Shown here: positions 1-5,034 of the stretch, in pieces
How positions within the stretch are numbered: the stretch's first letter is position 1
Layout: the number at the start of each line of letters is the position of its first letter
Source of the DNA: Chitinophagaceae bacterium
GTDB taxonomy: Bacteria > Bacteroidota > Bacteroidia > Chitinophagales > Chitinophagaceae
DNA length: 8,606 nt
Direction: 5' to 3'
NCBI GenBank assembly: GCA_016741945.1
Contig: JACVCQ010000072.1
Span: 1 to 8,606, forward strand
The notes under the pieces: generated by a model
What the model saw: the letters and a program-made list of their open reading frames with translations, nothing else
Told to the model about the DNA's origin: nothing
Database searches by the model: none
Position numbers and translations under genes: made by a program

Positions 1-880
1 TCCATCCATCCGGAATATGATTACTTGGCGCTGTAGAAGTATTGGCATCCGCTGAAAATTGATCAGCAATTACTGAATCGGAAGGCAAATGAATACAAAC
101 GCCTTTGGCTTCTGCCTTTTTCAATAATTCCACCGCTGTCTCTAAACGATCATCTTCACACAAAGAATTCCCGATCAAACCACCTTGTGCTTTCATAAAC
201 GTATATGCCATACCTCCACCGATGATGATATCCGTTGCTCTTTCTAATAGATTTTCTATGATCAATATCTTATCGCTCACTTTTGCACCACCGATAATGG
301 CTGTAAAAGGCTTTTCACTTTGATGCATTACTTTTTCTGCACTGGCTACTTCACCATCCATCACTGTTCCAAACATTTTTTTATCACCGGGGAAAAACTG
401 CGCAATCACCGCCGTAGATGCGTGTGCACGATGCGCCGTTCCAAAGGCATCATTCACATATACATCTCCGAGCTTGCTTAGCTTTTCGGCAAAAGCAGTA
501 TCTCCTTTTTCTTCTTCTTTATAAAAACGAAGATTTTCCAATAACAATACTTGTCCGGGTTGCAGAGCAGCCGACATATTTGCAGCTGATGCTCCAATGC
601 AGTCATCCGCGAACAATACGTCTACCCCACCTAGTAATTGACTCAAATGTTTCACCAAATGTTTCAGTGAATATTTTTCAGTAGGCCCTTCTTTTGGTCT
701 ACCCAAATGACTCATGAGAATCACACTACCTCCATCAGAGAGTATTTTTTTGATGGTAGGGATGGTAGCACGCATACGATTATCATCAGTGATTTCAAAC
801 GCAGCATTCAGCGGCACATTAAAATCAACGCGGATCAATGCACGTTGGTTATTAAAGTTGTGGTTCAGAAACTTGCTCAT
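1..880 (-). CDS. pgk: Phosphoglycerate kinase, C-terminus cut by window edge
   Basis: Cytosolic glycolytic enzyme that transfers phosphate from 1,3-bisphosphoglycerate to ADP, giving 3-phosphoglycerate and ATP. The start ATG lies at 880-878, and 293 codons are visible of the roughly 395-400 usual for the family, so about 100 residues of the C-terminal nucleotide-binding lobe are missing. Motifs seen: RVDFNVPL at residues 17-24, SHLGRPK at 57-63, LLLENLRFYKEEEKG at 112-126, NDAFGTAHRAHAST at 143-156, GGAKVSDKI at 197-205 and IIGGGMAYTF at 219-228. The visible part ends in the family stretch IPDGW. The reading frame is unbroken. It lies 129 bp downstream of gapA on the same strand, so the two are probably at least partly co-transcribed. 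No clear TAnnTTTG promoter was found in the spacer. Identity is secure from motifs alone. Confidence 0.97.
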   Translation of the reverse strand, partial: MSKFLNHNFNNQRALIRVDFNVPLNAAFEITDDNRMRATIPTIKKILSDGGSVILMSHLGRPKEGPTEKYSLKHLVKHLSQLLGGVDVLFADDCIGASAANMSAALQPGQVLLLENLRFYKEEEKGDTAFAEKLSKLGDVYVNDAFGTAHRAHASTAVIAQFFPGDKKMFGTVMDGEVASAEKVMHQSEKPFTAIIGGAKVSDKILIIENLLERATDIIIGGGMAYTFMKAQGGLIGNSLCEDDRLETAVELLKKAEAKGVCIHLPSDSVIADQFSADANTSTAPSNHIPDGW

Positions 881-886
881 TTTATT

Positions 887-918
887 AATTTGAAAATTTG
901 AGAATTTGAAAATTTGAA
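887..918. repeat. Four tandem 8-bp units (AATTTGAA) ahead of pgk
   Basis: Four head-to-tail units start at 887, 895, 903 and 911: AATTTGAA, AATTTGAG, AATTTGAA, AATTTGAA. A decayed fifth unit starts at 919. On the coding strand of pgk the array reads TTCAAATT repeated and ends about 6 nt before the ATG, so it would form most of the immediate 5' leader: AU-rich and probably unstructured. Role unknown. It could be a genome-wide Bacteroidota intergenic repeat rather than a pgk-specific element. Confidence 0.8.
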
Positions 919-926
919 AATGGAGG

Positions 927-982
927 AAAAAAGAAATGTGGCAACAGAATAATGCCTTTACACATTTTCAAATTGCCACATT
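927..982 (-). terminator. Candidate terminator or attenuator between gapA and pgk
   Basis: A perfect 10-bp inverted repeat, AATGTGGCAA at 935-944 and TTGCCACATT at 973-982, has 28 nt between its arms. Read on the minus strand (the gapA to pgk direction), the second arm is followed at once by TCTTTTTT (934-927). That gives the stem-plus-T-tract layout of an intrinsic terminator. The long loop and AT-rich stem make it weak, so partial read-through into pgk is likely. A second, overlapping inverted repeat (963-974 with 911-922) could compete with it. Confidence 0.4.
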
Positions 983-986
983 CTCA

Positions 987-1000
987 TCCGCCGTGGCGGA
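987..1000. repeat. GC-rich palindrome just after gapA stop
   Basis: TCCGCC-GT-GGCGGA is a 6-bp inverted repeat with a 2-nt centre, 9 bp past the gapA stop codon and strikingly GC-rich inside very AT-rich spacer DNA. As RNA it could form a short hairpin, but no T-tract follows directly. It may be a dispersed REP-like element or a 3'-end stabilising hairpin; the sequence alone does not decide. Confidence 0.6.
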
Positions 1001-1009
1001 CAAATTTTA

Positions 1010-2023
1010 TTATTTGGAAATCAGTCCTGCAAAATATTTCACAGTTCTTACCAACTGACTTACATAACTCATTTCATTATCATACCAGCTCACAGTCTTT
1101 ACCAACTGAGCATCTCCAACCGTCATTACTTTGGTTTGAGTAGCATCAAACAAAGAACCGTAACTGATACCGATGATATCAGAGCTTACGATTTCATCTT
1201 CTGTATAACCGAAACTTTCATTGCTGGCTGTCTTCATAGCTGCATTGATTTCTTCAGCAGTGACTTTTTTATTCAGAATAACTGACAACTCTGTTAAGGA
1301 ACCGGTAATGGTAGGCACACGCTGGGCACCGCCATCCAATTTACCTTTCAGTTCGGGTAATACCAGTCCAATTGCTTTTGCAGCACCAGTGCTGTTTGGA
1401 ACGATATTCGCTGCTGCCGCTCTTGCTCTACGCAGATCTCCTTTAGGATGTGGTGCATCCAAAGTATTCTGGTCATTGGTATAGGCGTGAATGGTAGTCA
1501 TGATACCGGTTACAATACCAAATTGGTCATTCAACACTTTTGCCATTGGCGCCAAACAGTTGGTAGTACAAGATGCGCAAGAGATAATAGTTTCGCTACC
1601 ATCCAAGATCTGATGGTTTACATTGAATACCACTGTTTTTAAGTCTCCGGTTGCAGGAGCAGAAATGACTACACGCTTAGCACCTGCTTTGAGATGTGCT
1701 TCTGCTTTTTCTTTATCGGTAAAGAAACCGGTTGATTCGATCACCACATCTACACCGTGATTACCCCAAGGAATTTGAGCAGGGTCTTTTTGTGCATAGA
1801 TCTTAACAGTTTCTCCATTCACCACGATGGCATCATCTGTTGAAGTAACAGTAGCATCAAAACGACCTTGTGCACTGTCATATTTTAATAAGTGGGCCAA
1901 TACTTTTGGACTGGTCAGATCGTTGATCGCTACTACATCAATTCCTTCCATGTTGTAAATCTGACGGAACACCAAACGGCCGATACGTCCGAAACCGTTG
2001 ATGGCAACTTTTACTGTACTCAT
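1010..2023 (-). CDS. gapA: Glyceraldehyde-3-phosphate dehydrogenase, type I
   Basis: Cytosolic tetrameric enzyme that oxidises glyceraldehyde-3-phosphate to 1,3-bisphosphoglycerate with NAD. The product is 337 aa, the usual length. The Rossmann motif INGFGRIGRL covers residues 8-17. Asp35, in AINDLT, fits NAD rather than NADP preference. The active site ASCTTNC (150-156) carries the catalytic Cys152, with the assisting His179 in TTIHAYTND. The C-terminal signature WYDNEMSYVSQLVRT is present. I chose the ATG at 2023-2021 because the protein then begins MSTVKVAINGFG, as family members do. A longer frame opening at TTG 2062 overlaps the candidate -7 promoter element and would add 13 unusual residues. 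The sequence around residues 230-250 (GGAQRVPTITGSLTEL) resembles lactic-acid-bacterial GAPDH more than E. coli GapA. It is followed by pgk, the next glycolytic step. Confidence 0.97.
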   Translation of the reverse strand: MSTVKVAINGFGRIGRLVFRQIYNMEGIDVVAINDLTSPKVLAHLLKYDSAQGRFDATVTSTDDAIVVNGETVKIYAQKDPAQIPWGNHGVDVVIESTGFFTDKEKAEAHLKAGAKRVVISAPATGDLKTVVFNVNHQILDGSETIISCASCTTNCLAPMAKVLNDQFGIVTGIMTTIHAYTNDQNTLDAPHPKGDLRRARAAAANIVPNSTGAAKAIGLVLPELKGKLDGGAQRVPTITGSLTELSVILNKKVTAEEINAAMKTASNESFGYTEDEIVSSDIIGISYGSLFDATQTKVMTVGDAQLVKTVSWYDNEMSYVSQLVRTVKYFAGLISK

Positions 2024-2059
2024 TTGACTAATTTTTAGGTATATGGGCTTTAAGAGTGG

Positions 2060-2067
2060 CAAATTTA
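2060..2067 (-). promoter_or_regulatory. Candidate gapA -7 promoter element
   Basis: On the minus strand this reads TAAATTTG followed by C, an exact match to the Bacteroidota -7 consensus TAnnTTTG. Transcription would start near 2054 and give a leader of about 30 nt before the gapA ATG at 2023. No recognisable TTTG -33 box lies 19-21 bp upstream (the sequence around 2087-2090 is GC-rich), so the call rests on one box and its position. Confidence 0.42.
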
Positions 2068-2148
2068 CATGGATTGAGAGGAAATAGGCGGATATTTTTT
2101 GAGATATAGGAATTGGGGGGAGAGTTGACCTTTTATGATTAATGAATC

Positions 2149-2195
2149 AGCCACAGATTCATAGATTATTGACTCAAATCTGTGAATCTGTGGCT
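2149..2195. repeat. Long hairpin with 19-nt arms in gapA / tRNA spacer
   Basis: AGCCACAGATTCATAGATT (2149-2167) faces AATCTGTGAATCTGTGGCT (2177-2195). The arms are complementary at 18 of 19 positions, and the exception (T2162 with G2182) is a U-G wobble in plus-strand RNA. The loop is 9 nt. There is no adjacent T-tract, and it sits between two divergent promoters, so it is not an obvious terminator. Each arm contains two near-copies of an 8-mer (CACAGATT / CATAGATT), which suggests a short-period repeat element. The remaining spacer from 2024 to 2306 holds only the two promoters described. Confidence 0.85.
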
Positions 2196-2255
2196 TAAAT
2201 TGAAGATCTCTGCTCGTATTATAAATCATTGATTACCATAAAAAGCATAAAAAAT

Positions 2256-2286
2256 TTTGGCAAGAAGTTTTCAAAGCCTATTTTTG
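2256..2286 (+). promoter_or_regulatory. Bacteroidota-type promoter for tRNA-Glu
   Basis: The -33 box TTTG at 2256-2259 and the -7 box TATTTTTG at 2279-2286 (exact TAnnTTTG, followed by C) are separated by 19 bp, the spacing expected for the Bacteroidota housekeeping sigma factor. The predicted transcription start is near 2292, about 15 nt before the mature tRNA 5' end. This is the strongest promoter match in the window. Confidence 0.78.
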
Positions 2287-2306
2287 CGTCCCGATTGACA
2301 AAAAAT

Positions 2307-2378
2307 GCCCGGTTCGTCTATCGGCTAGGACATCTCCCTTTCACGGAGGAAAGACGGGTTCGATTCCCGTACCGGGTA
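2307..2378 (+). tRNA. tRNA-Glu (anticodon TTC)
   Basis: A full cloverleaf can be folded by eye. Acceptor stem GCCCGGT (2307-2313) pairs with ACCGGGT (2371-2377), with one G-U at the end. The D arm opens with GTC and closes with GAC. Anticodon stem TCTCC / GGAGG encloses loop CTTTCAC, with anticodon TTC at 2340-2342. The T arm is ACGGG-TTCGATT-CCCGT. The discriminator base is A2378. The 3' CCA is not encoded (next bases are CAA), so it must be added after transcription. The body resembles E. coli tRNA-Glu. It is flanked by its own promoter and terminator, so it is a single-gene transcription unit. Confidence 0.97.
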
Positions 2379-2380
2379 CA

Positions 2381-2408
2381 AAAGGCACTCAGATTGAGTG
2401 CCTTTTTT
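2381..2408 (+). terminator. Intrinsic terminator after tRNA-Glu
   Basis: A perfect 10-bp stem, AAAGGCACTC (2381-2390) with GAGTGCCTTT (2396-2405), has a 5-nt loop AGATT, and the 3' arm runs into TTTTTT (2403-2408). It starts 2 nt after the mature tRNA end. This is a classic rho-independent terminator and ends the tRNA unit before the lipoprotein genes. Confidence 0.9.
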
Positions 2409-2433
2409 GTTTCATTGATTTCAAACGAATCAC

Positions 2434-2471
2434 GAGCAACTTGCTCAAATGACTCAAACTAGTTCTAGTTT
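2434..2471. repeat. Two small palindromes upstream of lipoprotein pair
   Basis: GAGCAA-c-TTGCTC (2434-2446) and AAACTAG-tt-CTAGTTT (2456-2471) are perfect inverted repeats with arms of 6 and 7 bp, centred about 24 bp apart. They lie about 90-130 bp before the first lipoprotein start. They could be operator half-sites for that unit, since I found no consensus TAnnTTTG promoter between 2409 and 2563. They could also be chance palindromes in AT-rich DNA. Confidence 0.35.
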
Positions 2472-2563
2472 ACAGCTTTTGTTTTATCAAAATGTGAAAA
2501 AAAGAATTTTTCAGCTAGATGCAACAGTTCTCCTATTTAAAATATCAAGCAGAAAAAAACGAT

Positions 2564-2983
2564 ATGAAAAGAAATAGTTTCATCATGCTTACGAGCTTGT
2601 TCTTATTCTTATCTGCCGGCTGTGAAAAGACTGAACATAATAATACCGGAGGTTGTGTTCAGGTGAAAGTATTAGATGCTATTTGTAATACTGCAGTACT
2701 TCAAATATTAGACCCCGACTATTATCATCTAGGTGAGAACGGTTATCAAAAAGATGGCATTACCTATGATCATGTTTTCGGGACTGTATTCCCTTGTAAG
2801 CTTCCGAATAATAATTTAGCCGTAAGGCCAAATCAAGGAGTGGCTGACAAACCATTTTATGTAAAGATCATTGATCAACCAGAACCTAGTGATCCTAACT
2901 GTGGCACTTGTTTAGCAGTAGTGAGCAATGCCCCTAGTAAATGGTTACATGTTACTGTTTCTCAACAATGCAGTTCACATTAA
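2564..2983 (+). CDS. Six-cysteine small lipoprotein, copy 1 (unknown function)
   Basis: I do not recognise a named family. The product is 139 aa from the ATG at 2564, which is preceded by an A-rich stretch (AGAAAAAAACGAT). An in-frame ATG at 2519 would put 15 residues in front of the signal peptide and is unlikely. The signal peptide MKRN-hydrophobic-LSAGC ends in a lipobox with Cys20, so the protein should be lipidated and held in an envelope membrane. The mature domain has six more cysteines, at 31, 41, 78, 113, 116 and 136, including CxxC (CGTC) at 113-116. It also has the motif GITYDHVF at 65-72. It is the first gene of a tandem pair, and the second copy starts 10 bp after its stop. Six cysteines in an exported protein suggest disulfides or metal binding; this is inference only. 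Confidence 0.85.
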   Translation: MKRNSFIMLTSLFLFLSAGCEKTEHNNTGGCVQVKVLDAICNTAVLQILDPDYYHLGENGYQKDGITYDHVFGTVFPCKLPNNNLAVRPNQGVADKPFYVKIIDQPEPSDPNCGTCLAVVSNAPSKWLHVTVSQQCSSH

Positions 2984-2993
2984 AAACAATATT

Positions 2994-3395
2994 ATGAAGC
3001 TTAGATCTGTGACTTTACTATTATTATTATCAGCTGCTTACATTTCGTGTGATAAATCCTCCCATGATTTAAAAGATGCATGTTTTGAAGTAAAAATATT
3101 GAATGAAATCTGTGGAAATGCTGTTGTACAAATACTTGATCAAAAACTCTATCAATATGGAGAAAAAGGTTATAAACTTAATGGTATTACCTATGATCAT
3201 GTTTTTACCACTACATTCAGTTGTACAGATATGTCAAAATTGTATGCTTCTTCCTCTTCGTTAGAAGGCTTAAAAATAAAAGTGAAAGCCACTGAAAAAC
3301 ATGATGATGACCCCTATTGTATCAAGTGTGCGGCTACAATAGCCAATGCGCCGCAAAAATTTGTTTTGTTAAAAGTAGTCACCGACTGTAAATAG
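2994..3395 (+). CDS. Six-cysteine small lipoprotein, copy 2 (unknown function)
   Basis: The product is 133 aa, a paralogue of the gene just upstream. The ATG at 2994 starts a good SPII signal peptide (MKLRSVTLLLLLSAAYISC) with lipobox Cys19; an earlier in-frame ATG at 2928 lies inside copy 1 and gives no export signal. The six cysteines are at 30, 40, 77, 109, 112 and 132. The spacing matches copy 1 exactly (10, 37, variable, 3, 20) apart from a 3-residue difference between the third and fourth. From the first to the third cysteine, 28 of 48 aligned residues are identical, including QILD and GITYDHVF. The middle region (about 78-105) has diverged. It probably shares a transcript with copy 1. 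No terminator follows: its stop is 1 bp from the end of the convergent DoxX-like gene. Confidence 0.85.
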   Translation: MKLRSVTLLLLLSAAYISCDKSSHDLKDACFEVKILNEICGNAVVQILDQKLYQYGEKGYKLNGITYDHVFTTTFSCTDMSKLYASSSSLEGLKIKVKATEKHDDDPYCIKCAATIANAPQKFVLLKVVTDCK

Positions 3396-3396
3396 A

Positions 3397-3804
3397 TCAA
3401 TCACTTTGTTCCATATGCAGTTTCTGGTGATGTGCACCTGCAGCTATATGCAGCGCAAATCCGGCAATGGCAGTGTCTTTTAGAAGATTTACAAATGCCA
3501 TTGCTTTCATTTCTTTGTCACCAGCATTCAAATAATTAGGCACATGCAGCGTTAAAATAAACACAAAAAGAATGAAAGCAAGTAAATACGCTGATGTCTT
3601 CACCATCCGGTTAGTGATAAATGAAATGGCTACCAAAATGAATGCGGCACCTGTTAGATAGACCCACCATATTCCTCCGGGTAAAGAAGAAGGAATATAA
3701 ACGACCAGATCCCTTGCATTTTGGAAATGATACATTCCGAAACTGATCATCACTACCGATAAGAGGTAGATCGCAATTTTAGAAACGATGTGATAGTTTT
3801 TCAT
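3397..3804 (-). CDS. DoxX-like four-helix membrane protein
   Basis: A 135-aa integral membrane protein with four predicted helices, at about residues 7-25, 45-64, 69-88 and 104-123. The sequence between helices 1 and 2 (YIPSSLPGGIWWVYLTGAAFIL, 36-57), and the helix-3 end HVPNYL, fit the DoxX/DoxX-like superfamily. In that family these sites typically read 'vP..lP...fwvyltG' and a helix ending 'p.n'. Members are small membrane proteins, some tied to respiratory or redox functions, but most have no assigned substrate, and I assign none here. The C-terminal tail is His-rich (AHHQKLH). The start ATG at 3804-3802 is the first in frame. The gene is convergent with the lipoprotein pair and follows galK by 63 bp on the same strand, with its own candidate promoter. 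Confidence 0.75.
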   Translation of the reverse strand: MKNYHIVSKIAIYLLSVVMISFGMYHFQNARDLVVYIPSSLPGGIWWVYLTGAAFILVAISFITNRMVKTSAYLLAFILFVFILTLHVPNYLNAGDKEMKAMAFVNLLKDTAIAGFALHIAAGAHHQKLHMEQSD

Positions 3805-3825
3805 GGCCGGCTGTTTTATTGTTCA

Positions 3826-3857
3826 CAAAAATTACAAAACGAAATCGGCTCTTGCAA
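3826..3857 (-). promoter_or_regulatory. Weak candidate promoter for DoxX-like gene
   Basis: On the minus strand, TTG (3857-3855) is followed after 20 bp by TAATTTTTG (3834-3826), which is the -7 consensus TAnnTTTG with one extra base in its middle. This would give a leader of roughly 15-20 nt before the ATG at 3804. It lies in the 63-bp gap after galK. Because of the imperfect -7 box it is only a candidate. Confidence 0.28.
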
Positions 3858-3867
3858 GTAAACGACC

Positions 3868-5034
3868 TTAAAATTGGGCTTGTACCAAAGAGGTTCCTTC
3901 TGAAATAGTTACAGGATAGGCTCCGGGCAATATCCCAAATGTTTCTAAATAGGCTTCAGAAGCCCTGTCGATAAAATCAGATATCCCGTCTTTTCGAATC
4001 AAATTGATGGTACAACCTCCAAATCCACCTCCCATCATACGTGCTCCTAAAACATCTTTATGTTTGGCTGCAAAGGCTACGAGAAAATCAAGTTCTGGGC
4101 AACTTACTTGATACATTTCACTAAGCCCTTTATGTGTTTCAAACATTTTCTTTCCAAATGCTATATAGTTCTCACTCATCAAGTCAGTACAGGCCTCTTT
4201 TACCCTCTTAATTTCCTGAACTGCGTACAAACAATGATTGTATACATCATTACTTAATCCTTTTAATTCCGATTCGATCATTTCTTCTGTTGCATCCCTT
4301 AGATGATCTATTTCAGGAAATATTCTACTGAGATGCGCTACACCCGCCTCACAATCCAATCTCCGAAGATTATATTCCGAGTCTGCCAAAGAATGTTTCA
4401 CTTGGGTATTGAGCAATAAAAGTTGATGGTCTTCCGGCTGAAATTTGAAATAAGTATGTTTAAGTGATCGACAATCCAATTGAATTACTTGGTCTTGCTT
4501 TCCAAACATACTGGCAAACTGATCCATAATACCACATTTTACGCCAATGAATTCATTTTCGGCCTGTTGTGCCAATTGTACCATTTGCATTTTATCCAGC
4601 CCTAAGGCAAACAACTCATTCAATGCAAAAATGACTGCACACTCTACAGCTGCTGATGAAGACAACCCTGCACCTATGGGAATATCGCCCCTAACAACTG
4701 CATTGAATCCATCAAAAAAATACCCTGCTTTTTGTAAGGTGACTACAATAGATAATACATAATTAGCCCAATGAACCTGAGTCTTTTGAAGATTGCTTTG
4801 TTCTATTTCAAAATGTTCCTGATAGTCTACGGAGTATAAAGCAATCTTCGCGTCTTTTCTTTTTCCGATAGACACATAAACCGCATTATCAATAGCGGCA
4901 GGCAATACATACCCCGCATTATAATCTGTATGCTCTCCGAGCAGATTGATTCGTCCGGGCGAACGAATAATAAGATCTGGTTCACCAAACTGTTCTCGAT
5001 AATAGCGACCGGCATCCTGTATCAATAAATTCAT
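3868..5034 (-). CDS. galK: Galactokinase
   Basis: Cytosolic GHMP-family kinase that phosphorylates alpha-D-galactose to galactose-1-phosphate with ATP, the entry step of the Leloir pathway. The product is 388 aa, typical length. The galactokinase signature GRINLLGEHTDYNAGYVLP covers residues 27-45, with the transition-state Arg28. The phosphate-binding loop PIGAGLSSSAA is at 119-129. The catalytic Asp171 lies in CGIMDQF, HSLADSEYNLRR is at 214-225, and GHMP motif 3, MMGGGFGGC, is at 333-341. The start is the ATG at 5034-5032, which gives the usual short lead before the signature; the in-frame extension to 5106 runs inside the upstream gene. The start shares one base with the RNase-like gene's stop (TAATG), implying translational coupling. 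No galT, galE or galactose transporter is visible here. Confidence 0.96.
   Translation of the reverse strand: MNLLIQDAGRYYREQFGEPDLIIRSPGRINLLGEHTDYNAGYVLPAAIDNAVYVSIGKRKDAKIALYSVDYQEHFEIEQSNLQKTQVHWANYVLSIVVTLQKAGYFFDGFNAVVRGDIPIGAGLSSSAAVECAVIFALNELFALGLDKMQMVQLAQQAENEFIGVKCGIMDQFASMFGKQDQVIQLDCRSLKHTYFKFQPEDHQLLLLNTQVKHSLADSEYNLRRLDCEAGVAHLSRIFPEIDHLRDATEEMIESELKGLSNDVYNHCLYAVQEIKRVKEACTDLMSENYIAFGKKMFETHKGLSEMYQVSCPELDFLVAFAAKHKDVLGARMMGGGFGGCTINLIRKDGISDFIDRASEAYLETFGILPGAYPVTISEGTSLVQAQF

Noticed and set aside
105..1642. Several plus-strand frames of 60-90 aa opposite pgk and gapA
   Set aside because: They are antisense shadows of two strongly supported glycolytic genes and show no coherent motifs or start context.
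2024..2062. Longer gapA frame starting at TTG 2062 (13 extra residues)
   Set aside because: GAPDH normally begins a few residues before INGFGRIG. The TTG overlaps the candidate -7 promoter box, so the added codons would lie at or before the transcription start.
2113..2125. G-run GGGGGG with nearby purines as a G-quadruplex
   Set aside because: There is only one G-run; the four runs needed for an intramolecular quadruplex are absent.
2229..2462. 77-aa plus-strand open frame spanning the tRNA
   Set aside because: It runs straight through the tRNA-Glu and its terminator hairpin and has no protein-like features.
2307..3400. Lipoprotein pair as a genomic island integrated at tRNA-Glu
   Set aside because: I found no duplicate of the tRNA 3' end downstream, no integrase, and no sharp change of base composition. 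The tRNA neighbourhood alone is not enough.
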